From NCBI GenBank assembly GCA_015231715.1, contig JADGBB010000010.1, forward strand, positions 1 to 12,497: a stretch of DNA of 12,497 nt, read 5' to 3'. This DNA comes from Candidatus Omnitrophota bacterium. Lineage in GTDB: Bacteria; Omnitrophota; Koll11; Tantalellales; Tantalellaceae. The translations under genes and the position numbers were made by a program. The notes beneath the pieces are model-generated. The model worked only from the letters and a program-made list of their open reading frames with translations. It searched no databases and was not told the origin of the DNA. This document shows positions 6,202 to 12,497 of the stretch, piece by piece. Positions within the stretch are counted from its first letter, which is position 1; each line of letters opens with the position of its first letter.

Positions 6202-7830
6202 ATGAACAAAAACGGACGGATTGATAACATATTAGGAAATGTTGCTTTGACTAAGAGCTATATTCTTAATAGTAATAATGTTAAAAATATAGTTCTTGTT
6301 TCCGGAACGGAAATGGAACGAGTTTTTTGGATGAATAGATTTAAGGCCAGTTCTAAGCTCCTATTTAACAAAAATAATTCTACTAATATTTTTTCTTTCG
6401 AGGAAAAGATCGGGAATAAGTGCCGCCAAGGTAATTTTCTCGGCACTTTGCTTGCTTATAATTTTTTCAAAAAAGAGGCTGTTCGTAATGGGATTAAATA
6501 TGAGGATACTACAGCCATATTCGGTATGATATTCGGCTCGGGCAAAAGATTATCTCCATTTACTCAAATTTTAAGGAATTGCAAACCGTCGATCAGTGCC
6601 GCTTGCGGGACTATGGAAATTGAAGAGTCGCTTATGTATATTGCGCCATTGGTTAAATATTTAGAAAAAGGCGGATTCAAAGGTGTATTGGATAAATGGG
6701 GAGATGAGACACAAATAGCGTCGGTGAGTTTGGATATTACGAAATTAAGCGGATGTGAGTTTCAAGATTTCGATATTATAAAATTTGTCGAAAAATCAGA
6801 AGTCAATGAACATAAAGCGATGTACTATGATTGGGTTGTTTGTGACGGGGACGATAATTTGGCTGCTATGGTATCGAGAGTTCCCGGGAGCGTAGCGGAT
6901 AGAGGCGGATGTGCAGGAGTTTTGCGAAATGAGCGGGACAGGGTACTTGCGGATGTTCGCGGCGGGTCTTTCGGAGTAAGTTTAGGTCCGGTTGCGGTTT
7001 CTTATAGGCTTTTGGAAGTCTTCTGTGAAGTTTTTCATGATGAAATATTAAAAGAAGGTATTATCTTAGATTTTGATCCATATCTTTTGATGGCTCTTAC
7101 GTTTAAAGGAAATAAAAAAGAGTGGGAAAAGGTTTCACGCGATTGTTCTGTTCCAGGCCTTTTTGAAAAAGCCGAAAATGTTAAAAAGATCTACACTGAA
7201 AAATACGGAAAAGAACCGGCAATTAAGGTATTTGATCTAGGAAAAGATATTTTTTGGATGGATATGGGTAACCATACCAATATGAGAAAAAAATATATGC
7301 TTCTTAACGAAAATACCCCGGAAGGCGATATTGCCAGAAGCATCGAAGGTATTGGATCTCAAAGAGATGATAGAGGGAATATTATTATCAATTCTTTTAT
7401 TTTTGACGGAACTTATTTGGAGGGTTCGATTGTTATTGATAGTAAAGTGACCGGATCCGGAAAGATAAAGAACAGCGTGATAAAAAATTCTTCTTTTAAA
7501 GATGTTGATTTTAACGGAGCTTTTGCGATAGACAGCCATAGATCAGGGCACACAGAACTGGCGGAGGGAGCAGGTTTATATTTCTCTTTCGGAGGTAATT
7601 CGGATGATCTTGTTCTTGAAGAAGGCATGAGGCAAGGAACTCTCTTGACAGAAAATGGTCCGGTGGATATGATGGTGTCGGAAAAAATAGACCTTAAAGA
7701 TAAAAACAACTACGAAAAAAAAATACTTAATAACACTATTTCTTTTAAAGAAGCTTCTTTTTTGATGGAAAATGTAGATGACGAAATAATGAAAATGAGA
7801 ATTAAAAAGTTCAAAGAAAGGAATCAGTAG
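6202..7830 (+). CDS. Divergent sugar-phosphate nucleotidyltransferase with beta-helix-like tail
   Basis: This 542-residue protein most resembles large sugar-1-phosphate nucleotidyltransferases. Residues 1-100 are a poorly characterised N-terminal part with VLVSGTEMERVFWMNRF (31-47) and GNFLGTLLAY (77-86). A degenerate NTP-binding loop, FGMIFGSGKRLSPFTQ, follows at 107-122 with CKP at 127-129; compare the usual GGxGTRLxPLT and KP. FVEKS (195-199) resembles the FVEKP motif, and DLGKDIFWMDMGNHTNMRKKY (345-365) resembles the catalytic-domain end. From about 392 to 445 a hexapeptide-like run (IIINSFIFDGTYLEGSIVIDS and on) suggests a short left-handed beta-helix. Neighbouring phosphohexomutase and mannose isomerase genes argue for a mannose- or glucose-derived nucleotide sugar. 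The specific base and sugar are unknown, and loss of the glycine-rich loop leaves open reduced or altered activity. The stop directly abuts the next ATG. Confidence 0.75.
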   Translation: MNKNGRIDNILGNVALTKSYILNSNNVKNIVLVSGTEMERVFWMNRFKASSKLLFNKNNSTNIFSFEEKIGNKCRQGNFLGTLLAYNFFKKEAVRNGIKYEDTTAIFGMIFGSGKRLSPFTQILRNCKPSISAACGTMEIEESLMYIAPLVKYLEKGGFKGVLDKWGDETQIASVSLDITKLSGCEFQDFDIIKFVEKSEVNEHKAMYYDWVVCDGDDNLAAMVSRVPGSVADRGGCAGVLRNERDRVLADVRGGSFGVSLGPVAVSYRLLEVFCEVFHDEILKEGIILDFDPYLLMALTFKGNKKEWEKVSRDCSVPGLFEKAENVKKIYTEKYGKEPAIKVFDLGKDIFWMDMGNHTNMRKKYMLLNENTPEGDIARSIEGIGSQRDDRGNIIINSFIFDGTYLEGSIVIDSKVTGSGKIKNSVIKNSSFKDVDFNGAFAIDSHRSGHTELAEGAGLYFSFGGNSDDLVLEEGMRQGTLLTENGPVDMMVSEKIDLKDKNNYEKKILNNTISFKEASFLMENVDDEIMKMRIKKFKERNQ

Positions 7831-9492
7831 ATGGATGCTAAAGAAAAAACAATGGTTGCTCTGCAATTTGGGACAAGCGGGCTTAGAGATACCGTTGAAA
7901 ATATGACTGATATGGAATGTTATATCAACACAAGAGGTTTTATTTCATATTTAGCCAGTATAAAAGAATTTAAAGAAGGGGACTATATAGCCATAGCTGG
8001 CGACAGACGGCCCAGTACATACAGAATAAAAATGGCCGTGGGCAAGGCTATTATTGATACCGGCGGCAGGGTTGATGACCAAGGGCTTGTGCCGTCGCCG
8101 GCAGTCGCGCTATATGCTATATCAAAAGGTATGCCGAGCATTATGGTCACAGGCAGCCATATTCCGGCTGATCGTAACGGTATAAAATTTACAAAACGAT
8201 CGGGAGAGGTTTTAAAGTCTGATGAAAAAGGAATATTGGCTTCGGTTCAAAGTGAAAGAAAAAAAATATATGCACTTAAACAAAAAGAATTTATTTTCAA
8301 TGAAAAGGGTATGTTTGATGAAACTAACCGAAAAGAATTGGTAGGTCTCCTTGCGGATCCCGATAAAGTTGCTGAATCCTCAGGTGTTTACAGGAAAAGA
8401 TATATCGATTTTTTGGGTACACAATTTTTGAAAGGCGCTAAAGTGTTTCTTTATCAGCATTCGGCTGTAGGAAGAGATATTGTAAAGGATATATTTACTG
8501 CTTTGGGTGCTGAGATAGTTGCGCCGCAGGAGGAACCGTATCGAAGCAAAGAGTTTGTTCCTGTTGACACGGAAAGTGTTTCAACCCAAACGCTTGAGAT
8601 ATTTAAGAAATGTATGAAATCTTCAGGGACAGATATCGGAATAACTCTTGACGGAGATTCTGATAGGCCTTTATTGGTTTATAGAGACGGAAAAGAATAT
8701 AAATATGTTACTGGTGATATCCTGGGATTATTAACAATTATATCTTTAGAAAAACTCGGAGCAAAAATCAATTCGGTTAGTGTGCCAATAAGTTCTAACG
8801 ACGCTATAGCAACCGTATTAGAAGAAAAAGGCACTAAGGTATCTTTTACTAAGATCGGGTCGCCTTATGTTGTCGCGTCTATGAATGAGTCTTTGCAGCG
8901 GAATAAGGGCAAAGGCGATTGGAATGTTTTTTCATGGGAGTCTAACGGAGGTTTTCTTCTCGGAAGTGATTTAACTATAGACGGAAAGGTCCTCAATGCT
9001 TTGCCTACCAGGGACGCTGTGTTGCCGCTTGTTTCAGTGATTAAAATGACTCTTATGTTGTCTAAATCAATGAGAGAGATAATAAGTGATCTGCCTTCGA
9101 GATATACATATGCTGACAGAAAAAAAGATTTTCCGCAAGAGTCAAGCAAAGCGATATTGGAATATTTAACCCCCTCATCGATGCTGAATGCTGAAAGACG
9201 GTCTGGCAAAGAAGAAATTGTCGAAGGCGACAAAGGGTTTGAAGAGATAAAAAATAAAGTAGGAAAAGTATTTACCAGTGCAAGAGGGTTTTCCGGTGTT
9301 CTAAAAGTAAATTACATTGATGGTATTCGTATTTATTTTAATAACGGTGACATCTCACATTTAAGGCCTTCAGGCAATGCTCCTGAATTTAGAAATTACG
9401 GCATAGCCGGGACTCCGGAAAGATCTAAAGAAATAGTGGACATAGGTTTAAATGAGATCATACCTCTAATGGAGAAAATATGCAGGCAGTAA
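7831..9492 (+). CDS. Phosphohexomutase (phosphoglucomutase/phosphomannomutase family)
   Basis: This 553-residue alpha-D-phosphohexomutase interconverts hexose 6- and 1-phosphates. The substrate-entry motif FGTSGLRD is at 13-20. The phosphoserine loop reads TGSHIPADRNGIKF (107-120), with S109 as the likely phosphoserine in place of the common TASHNP. The metal loop is DGDSDRP (274-280), the sugar-recognition loop WESNGG (369-374; usually GExSGG or GExSGH) and the phosphate-binding loop LRPSGNAPEFRNY (511-523). All four functional loops are present, so it should be active. It is about 100 residues longer than typical bacterial phosphomannomutases. Glucose versus mannose preference is not decided by sequence, although the phosphomannose isomerase next door favours mannose. 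GAAAGGAA at 7815-7822 gives a good ribosome-binding site. Confidence 0.92.
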   Translation: MDAKEKTMVALQFGTSGLRDTVENMTDMECYINTRGFISYLASIKEFKEGDYIAIAGDRRPSTYRIKMAVGKAIIDTGGRVDDQGLVPSPAVALYAISKGMPSIMVTGSHIPADRNGIKFTKRSGEVLKSDEKGILASVQSERKKIYALKQKEFIFNEKGMFDETNRKELVGLLADPDKVAESSGVYRKRYIDFLGTQFLKGAKVFLYQHSAVGRDIVKDIFTALGAEIVAPQEEPYRSKEFVPVDTESVSTQTLEIFKKCMKSSGTDIGITLDGDSDRPLLVYRDGKEYKYVTGDILGLLTIISLEKLGAKINSVSVPISSNDAIATVLEEKGTKVSFTKIGSPYVVASMNESLQRNKGKGDWNVFSWESNGGFLLGSDLTIDGKVLNALPTRDAVLPLVSVIKMTLMLSKSMREIISDLPSRYTYADRKKDFPQESSKAILEYLTPSSMLNAERRSGKEEIVEGDKGFEEIKNKVGKVFTSARGFSGVLKVNYIDGIRIYFNNGDISHLRPSGNAPEFRNYGIAGTPERSKEIVDIGLNEIIPLMEKICRQ

Positions 9493-10634
9493 TGAAAAAA
9501 ATAAAAGAAAATTATCCTTTAATGATCAGACCCTACAAGGAAAGTAAAGTATGGGGAATTGATGGCATAGGAGAATACTGGTACGGTAAAGCTGAAGGAG
9601 AACAAAGTTCGGTTCTTAATGCAGATAATTTATCCGTTAAGGCTTGTGATTTTATCAATGAAAATGCAAATGAAATTTTAGGAAATGATGTTGTAAACAA
9701 ATATGGTAGATTTCTTCCGCTAATTAAGATCCTGACCCCTAAGGGCAGGTTATCGGTACAGTTTCACGACCAAAAAAATGAATTATGGATCATTACAGGT
9801 ATAGATAAAAAAATAGCCGGCAATAACCCCAAATTAATAATAGGTTTTTCACCAGCAATGATCGATGTTCATGGAAAAGGAATATTAGAAAAGTATAAAA
9901 AAGCTCTTTGTGATTTTGGCTTGAAACTAAATTTATTAATGGATGTTATGATACAAAAAGGATATAAGAAAATATTGGATGAAGAAAAAGATATAATTAA
10001 TGCGGCTTATAAAGTTAATGAAGACGAGAAAATAAAAAAAGCTTTAAATGATTTAATAGACAAAAAAAAATATTTAGATACTTTTTATAACTATCTTGAA
10101 GTAAAGATAGGAGATGTTGTGCCTGTTCCGCAAGGGACTTTGCATGCTTTAGGGCCGGGGATAGAAATTGTCGAACCGCAAATAGCAGGCCCTACGCAAT
10201 CAACTGAAGACGGAGCTACATATCCTATAAGATATTATTTCCCGGATTTTCCTGTATCGGGAGCAAATAAAAAACTTGATATAGACAGAGTTAACGAAAT
10301 ACTCCCTGAAAAATGGAAAAGCGAGCCACCTAGAAAAATATTACAGAAAAACGGTGTGAAAATAGAAAGACTGCCCGGGGGGTTTGAAAATAAGGGGATG
10401 GCTGTTGATAGAATAATTTTATCCGGTGGATCCCAATTAAGCGTTGAAACAAAAAGTTACCACATGCTAACTTCCGTAAAAGGAGAACCAAGCATAAAAA
10501 TAGGAAAAAAAATATTTAAGATACCGGCTGCTTCAAAAAATGGAGATATGATGCTAATTCCCGCTTTAGTAGGGAAGTATGTTATCTTATGCGCCGCTGA
10601 TACCGAAATCATTGATACCTATACGCCAGTCTAA
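9480..10634 (+). CDS. Type I phosphomannose isomerase-like cupin
   Basis: This 384-residue protein resembles zinc-dependent mannose-6-phosphate isomerase, which interconverts fructose-6-P and mannose-6-P. Predicted metal ligands are Q94 and H96 in LSVQFHDQKNELW, E101 in the same segment, and H222 in VPQGTLHALGPG, with E232 in IEIVEPQ. R251 in TYPIRYYFPDFP fits the catalytic arginine position. The loop between the QxH pair and the glutamate is only four residues, far shorter than in Bacillus or E. coli enzymes. A helical, Lys/Glu-rich insert lies at about 135-200 and a C-terminal cupin half follows. The chosen ATG at 9480 has GGAG five bases upstream and overlaps the mutase by 13 bp. An alternative ATG at 9492 overlaps the mutase stop as TAATG. 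It could act on another sugar phosphate. Confidence 0.82.
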   Translation: MQAVMKKIKENYPLMIRPYKESKVWGIDGIGEYWYGKAEGEQSSVLNADNLSVKACDFINENANEILGNDVVNKYGRFLPLIKILTPKGRLSVQFHDQKNELWIITGIDKKIAGNNPKLIIGFSPAMIDVHGKGILEKYKKALCDFGLKLNLLMDVMIQKGYKKILDEEKDIINAAYKVNEDEKIKKALNDLIDKKKYLDTFYNYLEVKIGDVVPVPQGTLHALGPGIEIVEPQIAGPTQSTEDGATYPIRYYFPDFPVSGANKKLDIDRVNEILPEKWKSEPPRKILQKNGVKIERLPGGFENKGMAVDRIILSGGSQLSVETKSYHMLTSVKGEPSIKIGKKIFKIPAASKNGDMMLIPALVGKYVILCAADTEIIDTYTPV

Positions 10635-10642
10635 CGTATAGG
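10618..10642 (+). terminator. Hairpin overlapping the isomerase stop codon
   Basis: CCTATACG (10618-10625) and CGTATAGG (10635-10642) form a perfect 8-bp stem with a 9-nt loop, and the TAA stop at 10632-10634 lies in the loop. The downstream sequence is TTGAATATAC, not a clean T-run, so termination is uncertain. It may instead be an attenuating structure or part of the control region of the permease operon. Confidence 0.4.
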
Positions 10643-10702
10643 TTGAATATACTATGGTTTAACAATCTTGTTTGACTAAAATATATATATAGGTTAAAAT
10701 AA
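10637..10702 (+). promoter_or_regulatory. Two TATAGGTT direct repeats around the permease promoter
   Basis: TATAGGTTGAATATA (10637-10651) and TATAGGTTAAAATAA (10688-10702) share an identical 8-bp core and lie 51 bp apart, close to five helical turns. The second copy overlaps the -10 element. This is the arrangement expected of paired repressor sites for a sugar-responsive regulator, but no regulator gene is present in the window and the AT-richness makes chance similarity possible. Confidence 0.25.
10672..10700 (+). promoter_or_regulatory. Promoter for the sugar permease operon
   Basis: TTGACT (10672-10677), a 17-bp spacer and TAAAAT (10695-10700) match the sigma70 consensus well. The expected start near 10707 gives a leader of about 17 nt with the GAGGAG ribosome-binding site at 10714-10719, four bases before the ATG. 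Confidence 0.65.
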
Positions 10703-10723
10703 CGCTCCAAATAGAGGAGTCAG

Positions 10724-11635
10724 ATGGAAAAAGAATCATTTCTGAAAACAATTAACAGGCAGAAGATGTCATATCTGTTTGTGGCTATCCCTGCGGTATT
10801 GTTTTTTGTTTTTCAAGTGATACCATTAGTTGCCTCTTTTGTATTGTCTTTCACAAAATATAATATAGTTCAGGCTCCTGTGTTTGTGGGACTTGATAAT
10901 TATAAAACAATATTTTTTCACGATCCTCTGTTCTGGAAAGCAATAAAAAATACTTTTTTGTATACCATTGGTGTAGTTCCTTTGGGGGTTTGCATTTCTC
11001 TGCTTTTGGCAGTTGCTGTTGACCAGCAAATAAAATTCAAAAGTTTTTTTAAATCATTATTTTTTCTGCCAACCGTTACGGCTATTATTGCTGTATCAGT
11101 AATTTGGAAATGGTTGTATGCCGGAGAAAAATACGGTCTTTTGAATTTTTTTATAATTAAATTAGGCGGTACCCCGATAGACTGGCTGGCTTCCCCGGAA
11201 TGGATCTTGCCGTCAATAATGATCATGTCAATATGGTCGGGGCTGGGGTATAATATGATATTGTTTCTTGCGGGGCTTCAGACCATACCTCAGAGCATGT
11301 ATGAAGCAGCTGAGATCAACGGTGCCGGATTTTGGTCTAAATTTTTCAATGTAACGATACCTCTTTTAAAGCCTACGATCCTTTTTGTTTCTGTAATGAG
11401 CGTTATAATCAGTTTTCAGGTATTCGAACAAGTTTATATAATGACTGGCGATCAGGGCGGGATGGGCGGAGTATTAAATTCAGGGCTTACGATAGTAGCT
11501 TATTTATATGACAAAGGTTTTCAAGAATTTCAGATGGGTTATGCTTCAGCTTTGGCTTATATAATCGCGTTTTGTGTGTTTATGATGACATTAATTAATC
11601 AAAAGATAATGAAAAATTCAAAGATCGAATATTAG
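10724..11635 (+). CDS. Sugar ABC transporter permease, MalF/UgpA type (CUT1)
   Basis: This 303-residue inner-membrane permease would pair with the next gene product to form the channel of a carbohydrate uptake (CUT1) ABC transporter. About six hydrophobic segments are visible, near residues 16-43, 77-99, 109-131, 161-186, 215-236 and 272-291. The cytoplasmic EAA loop, which contacts the ATPase, reads EAAEINGAGFW ... TIPLLKP (194-217). FLPTVTAIIAVSVIWKWLY (114-132) and the GDQGG element (242-246) are typical of the family. There is no periplasmic insertion of the size found in E. coli MalF. The substrate cannot be assigned: no binding protein is adjacent upstream, since the promoter lies directly before this gene. 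Confidence 0.93.
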   Translation: MEKESFLKTINRQKMSYLFVAIPAVLFFVFQVIPLVASFVLSFTKYNIVQAPVFVGLDNYKTIFFHDPLFWKAIKNTFLYTIGVVPLGVCISLLLAVAVDQQIKFKSFFKSLFFLPTVTAIIAVSVIWKWLYAGEKYGLLNFFIIKLGGTPIDWLASPEWILPSIMIMSIWSGLGYNMILFLAGLQTIPQSMYEAAEINGAGFWSKFFNVTIPLLKPTILFVSVMSVIISFQVFEQVYIMTGDQGGMGGVLNSGLTIVAYLYDKGFQEFQMGYASALAYIIAFCVFMMTLINQKIMKNSKIEY

Positions 11636-11646
11636 GAGCGAGACTA

Positions 11647-12495
11647 ATGGCTATGGAGCTAGGTATACGAAAAGATAATCTTGCGATAAATAGTTTCGTA
11701 TATATATTTCTTATAGCAGGTGCTTTAAGTATGGCTTTGCCGTATTTTTGGATGTTTATTACGAGCATTAAACCGATCGAAGAGATACAAGCATTTCCTC
11801 CGAGCTTTATAGTTAAAAATCCTACATTAGAACCATATAAAGACCTTTTTAGAATGGTCCCCATGTTTAGATACATGTTCAATAGCATATTTGTCGCCGG
11901 TTGTGTTACTCTTTTCAATGTTTTTGCGACATCTTTAGCAGGTTATGCTTTTGCAAAACACAAATTTTTCGGCAGGGACAAATTATTTTTTATTTTTTTG
12001 GTGTCGCTGATGATCCCGTGGCAGGTAAATATAATTCCCGGGTTTATAATAGTCAAAAATCTAGGATGGCTTAACACATACAGAGGGTTGATCATACCGG
12101 CTATGGGATGGTGCGCATTTGGTATTTTTCTTAATAGGCAGTTTATTTACAGTATTCCTGATGATTTGATCGATTCCGCAAGGATAGACGGTTGCGGTGA
12201 ATTTGCAATTTACAGGCTGGTTATTTTTCCTCTTATTAAGCCTGTACTAGCTACTTTGGCTATATTCACTTTTTTACAGCAGTGGAATAATTTTGTTTGG
12301 CCGCTGGTTATTACACATACGAGTGATATGAGAACAGTGCCTTTAGGACTGGCGGTTTTAACCGGCCAATTCGGGGCTAATTACGGAATGGTTATGGCCG
12401 GAGCCGTTGTCGCCACATTGCCTATGCTAATAATATATTTAATATTCCAAAAATACATTATAAAAGGTATAGCTATGACTGAGTTGAAAGGATAG
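11647..12495 (+). CDS. Sugar ABC transporter permease, MalG/UgpE type (CUT1)
   Basis: This 282-residue protein is the second permease of the CUT1 transporter. Hydrophobic segments fall near residues 14-38, 78-102, 113-134, 146-166, 195-214 and 245-267. The EAA loop is DSARIDGCGEF ... VIFPLIKP (176-199). PPSFIVKNPTLEPYKDLF (51-68) and the IPWQVNIIPGF segment (123-133) are characteristic of the MalG/UgpE branch. The ATG at 11647 has AGGAG at 11634-11638, which overlaps the stop of the first permease, so the two are translationally linked. An internal ATG two codons later is possible. The stop is complete and is the last gene feature. AAAGGA just before it suggests that another operon gene, perhaps the binding protein, begins beyond the window. 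Confidence 0.93.
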   Translation: MAMELGIRKDNLAINSFVYIFLIAGALSMALPYFWMFITSIKPIEEIQAFPPSFIVKNPTLEPYKDLFRMVPMFRYMFNSIFVAGCVTLFNVFATSLAGYAFAKHKFFGRDKLFFIFLVSLMIPWQVNIIPGFIIVKNLGWLNTYRGLIIPAMGWCAFGIFLNRQFIYSIPDDLIDSARIDGCGEFAIYRLVIFPLIKPVLATLAIFTFLQQWNNFVWPLVITHTSDMRTVPLGLAVLTGQFGANYGMVMAGAVVATLPMLIIYLIFQKYIIKGIAMTELKG

Positions 12496-12497
12496 AT

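Noticed and set aside
7237..7866. Open frames on the minus strand under the nucleotidyltransferase, and similar ones elsewhere
   Set aside because: They lie opposite well-supported genes, lack ribosome-binding sites, and their compositions are those expected of frame shadows.

Overview
The window is AT-rich bacterial chromosome (GC in the 30s by eye). Ten genes lie on the + strand and I see no supported gene on the other strand. There is no rRNA, tRNA, CRISPR array or transposase. Gene content (nickel-pincer cofactor genes, a sugar-nucleotide operon, CUT1 sugar permeases, radical SAM enzymes) and divergent versions of familiar enzymes suggest an uncultivated, probably anaerobic bacterium. The Omnitrophota, Elusimicrobiota or Margulisbacteria type of lineage would fit, but nothing in the window fixes the phylum.

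Region 1 (1-1670): an FMN nitroreductase-family gene behind an extended -10 promoter and a strong Shine-Dalgarno, followed one base later by a radical SAM gene with a CX4CX2C cluster motif. Region 2 (1671-1975): a non-coding gap filled by a roughly 200-230 bp imperfect inverted repeat that can fold into one long hairpin. A promoter-like sequence sits at its right end, with a mirrored partner at its left end. Region 3 (1976-3280): a cobalamin-binding-type radical SAM protein, apparently transcribed from the right end of that repeat with almost no 5' leader.

Region 4 (3363-6065): a trans-isoprenyl diphosphate synthase, then larE and larB for the nickel-pincer nucleotide (lactate racemase) cofactor. 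larC and larA are absent from the window. Region 5 (6202-10634): a tight three-gene operon of a large, divergent sugar-nucleotide transferase with a C-terminal beta-helix-like tail, a 553-residue phosphohexomutase and a divergent type I phosphomannose isomerase. Together these could convert fructose-6-P to mannose-6-P to mannose-1-P to a nucleotide sugar. Region 6 (10724-12495): two MalF/MalG-type sugar ABC permeases behind a good sigma70-type promoter. Their binding protein and ATPase are not in the window.

The most unusual features are regulatory. Three operon-head genes (1976, 3363, 6202) have promoter-like hexamers that place transcription start at or within a few bases of the ATG and lack a Shine-Dalgarno, which predicts leaderless mRNAs. 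Other genes (176, 7831, 9480, 10724, 11647) have clear ribosome-binding sites. The long inverted repeat with mirrored end promoters is the best candidate for something undescribed.
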